A program made the position numbers and the translations under genes. The notes under the pieces are model-generated. The model saw only the letters and a list, made by a program, of their open reading frames with translations, was not told where the DNA came from and searched no databases. From a virus: a stretch of 54,231 nucleotides of DNA. The stretch is from positions 1 to 54,231 of the IMG/VR virus record IMGVR_UViG_3300036785_000256; one strand, given 5' to 3'. Below, piece after piece: positions 46,178-53,934 of the stretch. Position 1 is the stretch's first letter. The number at the start of each line of letters is the position of its first letter.

Positions 46178-46261
46178 ATGTGGTTTTTCATGGTTCTCCT
46201 GATCGCCTGGATCGGCGTGTTGGTCGGGCTGGCCAAATTCATCAAATGGGGAGAGGGGTAA
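46178..46261 (+). CDS. 27-residue single-TM protein 3
   Basis: ATG 46178, two bases after the previous stop, GGAGGAC upstream. W-F-F-M-V-L-L-I-A-W-I-G-V-L-V-G-L-A, then K-F-I-K-W-G-E-G. It resembles protein 1 in the order W, V, GLA, FI[R/K]WG, so the two probably arose by duplication. Confidence 0.55.
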   Translation: MWFFMVLLIAWIGVLVGLAKFIKWGEG

Positions 46262-46264
46262 GTA

Positions 46265-46702
46265 ATGAACGTGCATGTGCAATTCGCCTTGGCGCATCCG
46301 GTGTTCGACCCGGAGACCCAGATCCTCACCGGGCATTACTGGAAGGCCATGCGGGATGTGTCCGCATGTTTGACTTGCAACATCGGAATGGAATGACACC
46401 GCTACGCGGCCGGTCGCCCGCTCTGGCACCTCTCCCTTGCGGTGCACGATATGGAGCGCAAACGACCGGTTCCGGTGCTCAGTTTGAGCCCATCGCGGAT
46501 GCGGAGACTGGAAGCCTTGCGCGATCAGGTCATGTTCCACACCGGCACCGACGAGCCGTGGGTCACCGATCCGGCGGAAGAGGTGGAGGCCGAGACCGGC
46601 CGCCCGCTGGTGGCGATGCACTGGCGCAAGCCATTGAGCATCGAGGAGATCACGCAGATGGCGCCGACGCCTGAGGTGCGCGAGCGGAAGGGACGACCGT
46701 GA
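46265..46702 (+). pseudogene. early gene interrupted by an in-frame TGA
   Basis: ATG 46265 gives 43 residues (VHVQFALAHPVFDPETQILT, ACLTCNIGME) to TGA 46394-46396. The same frame stays open beyond it without break (HRYAAGRPLWHLSLAVHD) into ERKRPVPVLSLSPSRMRRLE, LVAMHWRKPLSIEEITQMAP, to the stop at 46700-46702. The joined protein would have about 145 residues and reads naturally across the stop. CGA to TGA is one transition. As it stands, a 43-residue peptide and a part from ATG 46451 could be made. Confidence 0.6.
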
Positions 46703-46890
46703 CCAGGGCCGAACTTATTGCCGATCTACAAGCGGCCGTCAGAGCCCTGGAACCGCCGTTTCTGGAGCCGCCGTTCCTGGCGCTGCCGGAGCATGGTTTT
46801 ACAACGGAGAACTTAGCTTATCGTCGCGGCGCCAGAGACGCCTACACCAAGGTCTTGGTGGTGCTCATGGAACCGGAAGGGACGCCATGA
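46699..46890 (+). CDS. small hypothetical protein
   Basis: 63 residues from GTG 46699 (GTGA overlap). R-A-E-L-I-A-D-L-Q-A-A-V-R-A-L-E-P, a duplicated P-P-F-L-E/A-L-P unit, and NLAYRRGARDAYTKVLVVLM. Small helical protein of a type common in phage early operons. Function unknown. Confidence 0.6.
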   Translation: MTRAELIADLQAAVRALEPPFLEPPFLALPEHGFTTENLAYRRGARDAYTKVLVVLMEPEGTP

Positions 46891-47186
46891 CGGACGGCGT
46901 GTATCGCGAGCGCAGTTGGATGTGCACCCATTGCGGCCACGTGCTGGACGCGTGCGGCACCGACAGCGTCGGCAAACCGCGTCCGCCACGCGACGGCGAT
47001 ATGTCGCTGTGCGTCAACTGCGCCTCGCCTTACACCCGACATGGCGATCACTGGGAGGCAACCACGGCGGAGGAATGGGCGAAGCTGTCGAAGCGGCAGC
47101 AGCGCGCGGTGGCCGAGACGGCGGTGGCGTGCCTGATCGCACGTCAGGTGTTCCCGTCGAAGCCACAAACAAGTGGACGCGCTTAG
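46887..47186 (+). CDS. zinc-ribbon early protein
   Basis: 99 residues, ATGA overlap. W-M-C-T-H-C-G-H-V-L-D-A-C and L-C-V-N-C-A-S-P form a four-Cys zinc ribbon; the rest is helical (TTAEEWAKLSKRQQRAVAET, VACLIARQVFP). Possibly an adaptor to RNA polymerase or replication proteins. It is followed by element copy D. Confidence 0.65.
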   Translation: MTDGVYRERSWMCTHCGHVLDACGTDSVGKPRPPRDGDMSLCVNCASPYTRHGDHWEATTAEEWAKLSKRQQRAVAETAVACLIARQVFPSKPQTSGRA

Positions 47187-47195
47187 TTTGTCGCT

Positions 47196-47311
47196 GTAAA
47201 GATGACGCGGGGCCATGGAGCAGCCGCTCACCAAGAGAAGATCGCCCCGCACTACGCGACCGAGGGGCCAGAGGTACTCCGAATACCAGCGGGCTACAGC
47301 CCCTCGGTCGC
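47196..47311 (+). ncRNA. double-hairpin element, copy D (30-nt loops)
   Basis: GTAAAGAT (47196-47203), stem 1 GCGGGGC/GCCCCGC (47207-47213, 47244-47250) with a 30-nt loop, stem 2 GCGACCGAGGGGC/GCCCCTCGGTCGC (47256-47268, 47299-47311), 13 perfect bp, with a second 30-nt loop. Both loops begin CA and have ACCA at 17-20. It fills most of the gap between the zinc-ribbon and helicase genes and is the best-formed copy. Confidence 0.65.
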
Positions 47312-47344
47312 ACCCATGAACACTGACCCAACGGACGGGCAACT

Positions 47345-48847
47345 GTGTATACCTTACGCGATTACCAAGCCGAACTGATCGAGGAAGTGCGCGGCGCCTA
47401 CAAGCGTGTCCGTCGCGTGTTGATGGTGCTGCCGACGGGCGGCGGTAAGACCGTCATATTCGCATACATAACGGAAGGCGCCGCGCAGAAGGGCAACCGA
47501 ATCTGCATCGTCGCGCATCGTGAAGAGATCGTCGACCAGATCAGCGCCGCCTTGGACGAGATGGGTGTGAGACACGGTCGGATTCAGGCGGGCCACACCA
47601 TGACGGACGATCCGGTGCAGGTGGCAATGATCCAGACATTGGCACGGCGGCATAACCGGTTCCAACCGCCGGATCTCATTGTCATTGACGAGTGCCACCA
47701 CGCCGTCGCCAACAGCTATGCGAACGTCACCGCCCTATGCCGGGAGGCACGTATCCTGGGCGTCACGGCGACGCCCGAACGGCTCGACGGCAAGGGGCTG
47801 TGGCCGCAGTTCGATGAACTGGTCATTGGCGCCACACCGGGCGAACTCATGGCCGCCGGGTTCCTCGCCGGCTACGAATATCTGGCACCACCATCACGGG
47901 TGAATCTCGCCGGGATCAGGACGATTGCCGGCGACTTCGATCAGGCGGCCCTGGCCGAAGCAGTCGACCGGGTGATCATCACGGGCGATGCGGTGGAGCA
48001 CTACCGCCGCCACCTCCACCCGCGCACCGCGCTCGTGTTCGCGATTCGCGTCGACCATGCCGAGCACATCGCCGCGCAGTTCCGCGAGGCCGGGTTCCGG
48101 GCCGCCTCGGTTGACGGCGGGATGGACAAGGCGGAGCGGAAGCGGCGGGTTCGTGGAATCGGGAACGGCGAGTTGGACGTGCTGGTGTCGTGCATGCTGC
48201 TGGGCGAGGGGCTCGACGTGCCCAGCGTCGGCGGGGTGATCCTGCTGCGGCCGACCCAGTCGCTGGCGATGCACTTGCAACAGATCGGTCGCGCACTGCG
48301 GCCGAAGGTGGATGGGGCGAAGGCGATCATTCTCGATCACGTCGGGAACGTGCGCCGGCACGGCTTGCCGGACGCCGCGCGCGACTGGTCGCTTGCGGAC
48401 CGGAAACGGAACGGGCCGGCGGACGTGCTGGTGTGTAGCGAGTGTGACCGCGTGTTCTCGCGGGAGTCCTCGACGTGGCGGAAGGACGCGATCGAGGCAG
48501 GCGCCCAGGAAGCCTGCCAGGACCTCGCTGGTGGCGCTCTGCCGGAGCGGTGTGTCCTCGCCCAGCGGGTGCCCGAGCCGGCCGCCTGGGTGCCTCCGGA
48601 GGCCGCGCAGGGCCGGCTGATCCAGTACGTCACGAGCGATGGCAACGGCGCGATCGATATGCGGCCGGAGTGGGCCGGCGGCTTCCATTTGGTGGACAGC
48701 AAAGGCTGGGCGTACTTCCGGCTGCTGGAGCGTGCGGACACACGGGAGAAACTCGAAGCGATCAGCAACGCGCGCGGCTACAAGCGCGGCTGGGTGGGAC
48801 ACATCATCGCGGAACGGGAGGCGAAGCAGGCGAAGCTTGAAGTATAG
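47345..48847 (+). CDS. SF2 DEAD/DEAH-type helicase
   Basis: 500 residues from GTG 47345. Motifs: Q-like LRDYQAELIEEV, I P-T-G-G-G-K-T (30-36), II D-E-C-H (115-118), III GVTATPERLDG, then the second RecA domain with ALVFAIRVDHAEHIA, LVSCMLLGEGLDVPSVGGVI and VI Q-Q-I-G-R-A-L-R-P. The C-terminus has a two-Cys segment (CSECDRVF) and a basic tail. The architecture is that of RadD/type III restriction-like phage helicases. Probably acts in replication or recombination. Confidence 0.88.
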   Translation: MYTLRDYQAELIEEVRGAYKRVRRVLMVLPTGGGKTVIFAYITEGAAQKGNRICIVAHREEIVDQISAALDEMGVRHGRIQAGHTMTDDPVQVAMIQTLARRHNRFQPPDLIVIDECHHAVANSYANVTALCREARILGVTATPERLDGKGLWPQFDELVIGATPGELMAAGFLAGYEYLAPPSRVNLAGIRTIAGDFDQAALAEAVDRVIITGDAVEHYRRHLHPRTALVFAIRVDHAEHIAAQFREAGFRAASVDGGMDKAERKRRVRGIGNGELDVLVSCMLLGEGLDVPSVGGVILLRPTQSLAMHLQQIGRALRPKVDGAKAIILDHVGNVRRHGLPDAARDWSLADRKRNGPADVLVCSECDRVFSRESSTWRKDAIEAGAQEACQDLAGGALPERCVLAQRVPEPAAWVPPEAAQGRLIQYVTSDGNGAIDMRPEWAGGFHLVDSKGWAYFRLLERADTREKLEAISNARGYKRGWVGHIIAEREAKQAKLEV

Positions 48848-48859
48848 CACGCGCGTGGC

Positions 48860-48969
48860 GTAAAGATGCGGCGGGCCAGTTCTCCAGTGATCACCATGCG
48901 AGGGTTGCCCATCGGCCGACAGGGGCCATTCCGCTGTTGAATACCACCGCGTCAACGCCCCTGTCGGCC
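48860..48969 (+). ncRNA. double-hairpin element, copy E (30-nt loops)
   Basis: GTAAAGAT (48860-48867), stem 1 GGGC/GCCC (48873-48876, 48907-48910) with a 30-nt loop, stem 2 GGCCGACAGGGGC/GCCCCTGTCGGCC (48914-48926, 48957-48969), 13 perfect bp, with a 30-nt loop. Both loops begin CA and have ACCA at 17-20. Stem 2 differs from copies A and D in sequence yet stays fully paired, which means compensatory change. Confidence 0.65.
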
Positions 48970-49073
48970 ACCTCTCTATCATTCCCGCTGAACTCATAGA
49001 CGCCGTCGATATTGCGATTTTGCGTCTGGCAGCATCCGCTGTGTGCGGTTATGGTCCCAAGCTTGTGAACGAC

Positions 49074-49110
49074 AAAGCCCGGTCCTGCGAAGACCGGGCT
49101 TTGTGGATAA
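49074..49110 (+). promoter_or_regulatory. hairpin plus consensus DnaA box
   Basis: AAAGCCCGGTC (49074-49084) pairs with GACCGGGCTTT (49092-49102), 11 bp, loop 7 nt; it ends in only TTT, so termination may be partial. It abuts TGTGGATAA (49102-49110), the exact complement of the DnaA box TTATCCACA. The rest of the 48970-49218 stretch holds no convincing gene. Confidence 0.5.
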
Positions 49111-49218
49111 CTCTGTGGGTAGCTGCTTAGCCCACCGTGACCGAAAAATTGTGACCCGTCAAGCACGGAGGCCCAAGCTTTGCCCTTTTACCAACCGCCG
49201 CCCCTTCCGGAGGCGGCA

Positions 49219-49629
49219 ATGCCGAACTTCTCGGCGCATTTCGGCGAACACGTCATGCCCGCGCTGGCGGCCCTGGCAGCGTCGCTGGGGCCGTTGGTCG
49301 CCCTGGGGGTATGTGAGTGGGGCCAAGCCTTCGCACGCCTCACACGCTTAGCCTGGGACCGGGGCGCGGCCTGTCTGCCGGACGGGACGTGGTTCGACTT
49401 GCTGGACTGGCTGGCGACCCGGCTGGCGAAGGCGGTCGAGGCGGCCGACCTCGTGGTCGAGCAGCAGACCGCACGGCTGGTCGCGATCGAGGCATCCGAT
49501 CCGGTTCGGTATTACGATCGCCTCGCGGCCGACGATCCCCGGCTGGCCTGGGCTTTCGCGTCCATTTCGCCGCCCTACCGGGAAGCGCTGAACCAGCGCG
49601 CCCGGGAGGGCCAACGCCATGGCGGTTGA
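49219..49629 (+). CDS. hypothetical protein before helicase-primase
   Basis: 136 residues from ATG 49219, GGAGG 6 nt upstream; TTG 49180 with ACGGAGG would add 13 residues. Hydrophobic N-terminal half (HVMPALAALAASLGPLVALG), then FDLLDWLATRLAKAVEAADL, and RYYDRLAADDPRLAWAFASI. Mostly helical. It overlaps the helicase-primase gene by 11 nt, so it may be a loader or partner; no family recognised. Confidence 0.6.
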   Translation: MPNFSAHFGEHVMPALAALAASLGPLVALGVCEWGQAFARLTRLAWDRGAACLPDGTWFDLLDWLATRLAKAVEAADLVVEQQTARLVAIEASDPVRYYDRLAADDPRLAWAFASISPPYREALNQRAREGQRHGG

Positions 49630-51451
49630 CCCCCAACCCGATCCCTCACCAGACGCTGAACCAGCATCCGGTATTCCGGACGACGCGCCGGCCAGTCTCG
49701 GCGGCAAGCCCAACGGCGTGGACCACGACCCGCCGGCCGGGCCGGAAGAAGGCGTTACGCCACTGGGCCATAATAACGGGTTGTTCTTCTATCTGAGCCG
49801 AAAAGGCGGCCAAATCGTCGAATTAAGCGCCGAAGGGCACACCAAGCGGGCGTTGCTCGGCTTGGCGTCGCTTCCCCACCACTGGCAGCGCACCCGGTTC
49901 CACGGCCCGCGCGGCGTGAACTGGGACGACGCGGCGGACGATCTCATGACCACCTGCCGGCGGATCGGCATCTTCAATCCATCCGGCGTACGCGGGCGCG
50001 GTGCATGGTACGACCAAAAACGCGCCGTGCTGCACCTCGGGGACCGTCTGATCGTCGACGGCACCCCCGCCGCCCTGGCACTGCCCAAGAGCGTCTCGAT
50101 CTACCCCAAAGCCTACCGGCTGCGGATCGACACTGAGGTGGCGCCGCTCACGATCCCCGAAGCCTCCAAGCTGCTCCAGATCAGCAGCGCCTTGCAGTGG
50201 GAAAAACACATCCATGGCCGACTGTTCGCCGGCTGGTGCGTGTGCGCGCTGGTGTGCGGCGCACTGCCGTGGCGGCCGGCGATCTGGCTGACCGGAGGGT
50301 CCGGGTCCGGGAAGAGTTGGGTGATGGAAAACATCCTGGTCCGCATCGTCGGCCCGATCGCACTGCGGGTGCAGTCCAAGACCACCGAAGCCGGCATCCG
50401 CCAGACGCTGCGGACCGATGCCCTGCCGGTGCTGTTTGAAGAGTTCGAGCGTGAGGACCGCGAGGCCGGCACCAGGGTGCAGGGCGTGCTGGATCTGGTG
50501 CGCCAGTCCAGCAGCGAGGGCGTCGGTTTCATCGTGAAGGGCTCGGCCAACCAGCGCGCCGCGCTGATCTACCGGATCAGGTCGTGCTTCGCGTTCGCCA
50601 GCATCAACGTCGCCCTGGCCCACGGCGCCGACGAATCCCGCGTGACCATCCTGGGCCTGACCATGAGGGAGGCCGACGAGGCCACCAGGAAGGCGTTCCA
50701 GGCGCTCCAGGCCCGCGCCACGACCACCTTCACCCGCGAATACGCCAGCGCCCTGCTGATGCGCTGCATGGCGATGCTGGGCACGATTATCGCCAATGCG
50801 CACACGTTTTCCGACGCGGTCGCGCTCGAGCTTGGGACGAAGCGCCAGGGCGACCAATTAGGCGCGCTCCTCGCCGGCGCCTTCGCGCTCGAGGACGACC
50901 GGACGATCGACCTCGACTTTGCCCGCGCCTACGTCGTCGGCCAGGATTGGGGCGAAGCATCGAGCGAAACGGTGCCCAGCCACCAGAAGTTGCTGAACCG
51001 GCTGATGACCCACCCGATCCGCACTAACCTGGGGCACGGACCACTCAAGGACGTGCCGGTTGGGCGGATGCTCAACCACTCCGTCGCTGATCGCCACCGC
51101 GTCCCGGACGAACACGGCGAATACCCAACGCCAACCAACGCCGAAAACGACCTGCTCGATATCGGGCTTAAGCCCGACTTCAACGGTCCCGACCTGATCG
51201 GGCTCTACGTCTCCACCAACCACCCAGCGCTCGCCAAGGCCCTGGATGGCACCGAGTGGGCTGCTAAGTGGGCGCTGAGCCTCGCACGCCTCCCAGACGC
51301 CCTGGGAGGCCGGGAACAGGGCATGATCCGCTTCGGCCCAGGTCACCGGGCACGCGCGGTCTGGCTGCCCGCCGCAATCCTCGACCTGACCGTCCCGAGC
51401 GAATCGGCCGGTGCGCCGGAGCCAGTGGACGGACCGGCATGGGAGTGCTAA
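49619..51451 (+). CDS. DUF927/D5-like replicative helicase-primase
   Basis: 610 residues. After a disordered Pro-rich N-terminus, RALLGLASLPHHWQRTRFHG and RGAWYDQKRAVLHLGDRLIV resemble DUF927/D5-type proteins. The ATPase has Walker A G-G-S-G-S-G-K-S (226-233), Walker B-like A-L-P-V-L-F-E-E-F-E near 270, and SSEGVGFIVKGSANQRAALI with a sensor-like INVALAHGADESRV. The C-terminal 200 residues likely hold accessory domains. It should open the DNA at the origin; the iteron region begins 37 nt downstream. Confidence 0.75.
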   Translation: MAVDPQPDPSPDAEPASGIPDDAPASLGGKPNGVDHDPPAGPEEGVTPLGHNNGLFFYLSRKGGQIVELSAEGHTKRALLGLASLPHHWQRTRFHGPRGVNWDDAADDLMTTCRRIGIFNPSGVRGRGAWYDQKRAVLHLGDRLIVDGTPAALALPKSVSIYPKAYRLRIDTEVAPLTIPEASKLLQISSALQWEKHIHGRLFAGWCVCALVCGALPWRPAIWLTGGSGSGKSWVMENILVRIVGPIALRVQSKTTEAGIRQTLRTDALPVLFEEFEREDREAGTRVQGVLDLVRQSSSEGVGFIVKGSANQRAALIYRIRSCFAFASINVALAHGADESRVTILGLTMREADEATRKAFQALQARATTTFTREYASALLMRCMAMLGTIIANAHTFSDAVALELGTKRQGDQLGALLAGAFALEDDRTIDLDFARAYVVGQDWGEASSETVPSHQKLLNRLMTHPIRTNLGHGPLKDVPVGRMLNHSVADRHRVPDEHGEYPTPTNAENDLLDIGLKPDFNGPDLIGLYVSTNHPALAKALDGTEWAAKWALSLARLPDALGGREQGMIRFGPGHRARAVWLPAAILDLTVPSESAGAPEPVDGPAWEC

Positions 51452-51487
51452 GTCGTTGAAACCAGACGGCAAATCCACAGGGCCAGA

Positions 51488-51804
51488 GTCTCACATCCGT
51501 CGCACCGAAAAATGTGCGACTCCCGGTGAGACGTTTGTGCGACTCCCTTTTCTCCCACAATCTCAGTCGGCTATTGGTGTGCTCCTGAGAGGGTGTCGCA
51601 CAAAAACGGCGTTTTGGGAAAACCATATATCTACGAGCGCGCGCGAAGAGGCTTATATATATCGGAAAAATGTGAGACTCGTGCGACTCTCTCTCTATAT
51701 ATATATCTAAGTAACTGAATATATTATATAGAGAGAGCGAAAACCACGTCGCACAAACGTCTCACCGGCCGGATCACCACCAAAACAGAATGAAAATGTG
51801 CGAC
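51488..51804. other. candidate replication origin: AT-rich core with 11 heptamer repeats
   Basis: No gene fits in 51452-51857. Heptamers GTGCGAC or GTGAGAC occur at 51514, 51526, 51537, 51672, 51681, 51798, and inverted (GTCGCAC/GTCTCAC) at 51488, 51499, 51595, 51748, 51759. Several lie 9-12 bp apart, near one helical turn. Between 51688 and 51739 is an AT-rich, TA-alternating stretch flanked by CTCTCTC and GAGAGAG, so the block reads GTGAGAC-GTGCGAC-AT-core-GTCGCAC-GTCTCAC as one large palindrome. This is the layout of an iteron origin. Confidence 0.6.
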
Positions 51805-51857
51805 TCCTAGCTCACAGGTTCGTGACAATCGCTGGGAGTTTCCTGTAAAGATCACCG

Positions 51858-53051
51858 ATGGCCGAGCTACTGATCCCCTGGGCGAGACACTCTTCCGGCC
51901 GCATGGTCGAGCCGCTCGATGTGCCGAATGGCGCCGACTGTGACTGCACCTGCGACAAATGCCATCGCCGCGTCATCGCGAGGCACGGCCAACGCATCGA
52001 GGACTACTCACCGCAACCGCATTTCGCGCACGAAGCAGATGCCGACTGCCAAGGCGGTGGTGAGACGGCTGCACACTCGATGGCCAAGCAGATCGTCGCC
52101 GAAGCAGGGTATATACACCTACCACCATTGATAGGCGTTGCACATCATCTGCACCCGATGGCGAAGGATATTGTCGCAGAGGCGGCTACTCGTGCGACCA
52201 TCACCAACATAAGGATCGAGCCGTGGATCGACGGTATACGTCCGGATGTTATTGCTGAGCACGACGGCAAAGATGTAGCGATCGAGTTCGCTGTCGCTCA
52301 TAGGTGCGGACCAGAAAAGATCGCGGTATTTAATCAACGCCGGTATAGGGCGATCGAGATCAGTCTGTCTCAATGGCGCAAGCAGCCGCCAACGCTCGAT
52401 CAATTTAAACACGTGGTACTGCATCAGGCGCCGCGCGTTTGGCTCTTTCATCCTAGGAAGATCGACGCTGACGCGCTCGCCGTTCGTCGCTGGAAAGAAC
52501 TAGAAGCTAGGCGTCTCGCCTTATACCACCGTCGTCAACTCCTGATGCAACGCGCAAGGAAGGTGGGTGGGGATGTAATATACCGGGTCGTTGTGATGAG
52601 CGACGACACCTCGCACGAACTTGACCTCATAGAAGCCATTATAGCGAAGGCAGAAAAGGATCTAGCAGATCGTATGACTGCCAACCAACGACAAGCGGAG
52701 GCGACGGCACAACGACACGCCGCCGAAGTCGCAGCGTTCGCAGCAGCAGCGCCGGAGCGCGCGCGACGAGCAGAGGAAGAGCGACTGGCGAAACTGGAAG
52801 CTGATCGAGTCCAGCGAGAAGCCGAAATAGTCCGACGCGAGGCCGAGATCGCGACAACCCGAGCGGTCCGTGCCAAGACGCCGCAAGGTGCACTGATAGC
52901 TGAAGTCGAGGCTCGCCGCTGCGAGATCTGTGGCGGGCATAACGCATGGTTCGGCTTCGGCCCACCGCTGACCCGCAAGACCGTGTGGGCGTGTGGCGCG
53001 CACCGGAAGGAACTGGACCAGCGACTGATCAGCGGTAAGGAACGTCGATAA
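51858..53051 (+). CDS. CoiA-like nuclease
   Basis: 397 residues. N-terminal zinc site C-D-C-T-C-D-K-C-H-R-R-V, then P-H-F-A-H-E-A-D-A-D-C and a PD-(D/E)XK core G-I-R-P-D-V-I-A-E-H-D-G-K-D-V-A-I-E-F-A with IEISLSQWRK, as in competence protein CoiA relatives (PF06054). Residues 230-340 are a long charged coiled coil, and a last Cys pair (CEICGGHNAW) ends it. Codons are less GC-biased than in neighbours, so it may be a recent acquisition. GTAAAGAT ends only 6 nt before its ATG. Confidence 0.75.
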   Translation: MAELLIPWARHSSGRMVEPLDVPNGADCDCTCDKCHRRVIARHGQRIEDYSPQPHFAHEADADCQGGGETAAHSMAKQIVAEAGYIHLPPLIGVAHHLHPMAKDIVAEAATRATITNIRIEPWIDGIRPDVIAEHDGKDVAIEFAVAHRCGPEKIAVFNQRRYRAIEISLSQWRKQPPTLDQFKHVVLHQAPRVWLFHPRKIDADALAVRRWKELEARRLALYHRRQLLMQRARKVGGDVIYRVVVMSDDTSHELDLIEAIIAKAEKDLADRMTANQRQAEATAQRHAAEVAAFAAAAPERARRAEEERLAKLEADRVQREAEIVRREAEIATTRAVRAKTPQGALIAEVEARRCEICGGHNAWFGFGPPLTRKTVWACGAHRKELDQRLISGKERR

Positions 53052-53934
53052 ATCCATGCTTGCGAAAGGCGTCGCGGAACTTCGCGACCCGACGGCCAAA
53101 ATAGAAGAAAGCCTGCCCTTGTGTCGGCCGCGCCGGGTCGCCGTCGGCATCAGTGAACTTGATACGGCTGAGCGTGAAACAGATAGCGCTCGCGCTTGCA
53201 TGCGCGGCATGGAACCACGCGGTGTCGGTATAGCTGTGCGTGAGCATGATCGCTTGCGTGGTGCGACCTGCGGCCACCTCGGTCACAAGTTTCTCGACGA
53301 ACCGATCGACCAGCCCGCGAGCATAAGGTGGATTGAGCCAAACCCGGCCGTGCCAGTCGTGCGCCAGTCCATCATCTTCTGCTGTATAGAATGTGTCGGC
53401 GATCTCTGGCGCCTCGGGATGAGTAGCCGGGTCTAGGTCGATGCCGCCCATCACATTGCGCGCAGCCTCTATGTAGACCGGCGGCGTGAACCAATCGTTG
53501 AGGCCGGTGCCCTGGGCACGGTGGTTGTCGCGAGCAGCAAGATAGGCTGCCAACTTGGCGGCTGACACGATCCGCTCGTGATAGGCATCCTGATCTTGTA
53601 GACTGATACGCCAGCGTGACACTTGTACCTTGGTCATACCGGTGCGCTGTTTGGCAATTGTGACGGTCAGCGATGTTTCAGAGCCAGCAACATCGGTATA
53701 TCCGCCATCGCCGCCCTTACGCCGCACCGTCCGGTCCCACCAGCCGACGAACAGTCGTTGTTCCTCGATCTTGGCGTCCACCGCCCGATCCAGATCGTCC
53801 CACCGCTCCATCTGGGCGCAGGCGGCAATCAGGCTGTCCACGGCCGCCTGATGGGTCCGCGTCTTCTGTGGATCGAAGACGACAATTTCTCCCGGACCGG
53901 AGACGATCGACACATCGAACGAGAGATTGTTCAT
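53029..53934 (-). CDS. Dam-type phage DNA N6-adenine methyltransferase
   Basis: 301 residues, leftward. It has the phage N6-adenine methyltransferase pattern (PF05869): DWFTPPVYIEAARNVMGG (147-), D-L-D-P-A-T, TFYTAEDDGL, W-H-G-R-V-W-L-N-P-P-Y with catalytic N-P-P-Y at 201-204. The N-terminal 110 residues look like a ParB-like helix-turn-helix (AKQRTGMTKVQVSRWRISLQ). It would methylate phage DNA to evade restriction or to mark origins. The target is not visible. It converges on the CoiA-like gene with a 23-nt overlap. Confidence 0.85.
   Translation of the reverse strand: MNNLSFDVSIVSGPGEIVVFDPQKTRTHQAAVDSLIAACAQMERWDDLDRAVDAKIEEQRLFVGWWDRTVRRKGGDGGYTDVAGSETSLTVTIAKQRTGMTKVQVSRWRISLQDQDAYHERIVSAAKLAAYLAARDNHRAQGTGLNDWFTPPVYIEAARNVMGGIDLDPATHPEAPEIADTFYTAEDDGLAHDWHGRVWLNPPYARGLVDRFVEKLVTEVAAGRTTQAIMLTHSYTDTAWFHAAHASASAICFTLSRIKFTDADGDPARPTQGQAFFYFGRRVAKFRDAFRKHGFIDVPYR

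Noticed and set aside
47894-48997. 367-residue minus-strand frame over the helicase
   Set aside because: The plus-strand protein has complete helicase motifs; the antisense product has none.
51845-51852. GTAAAGAT before the CoiA-like gene as a sixth copy of the hairpin element
   Set aside because: It is followed by coding sequence and no GGGGC-30 nt-GCCCC stem. Another GTAAAGAT at 42444-42451 (minus) also lacks the hairpin, so the octamer alone is not counted.
52119-52451. 110-residue minus-strand frame inside the CoiA-like gene
   Set aside because: It looks more natural than most shadows because local GC is lower, but it has no ribosome site and lies wholly within a gene with recognisable nuclease motifs.
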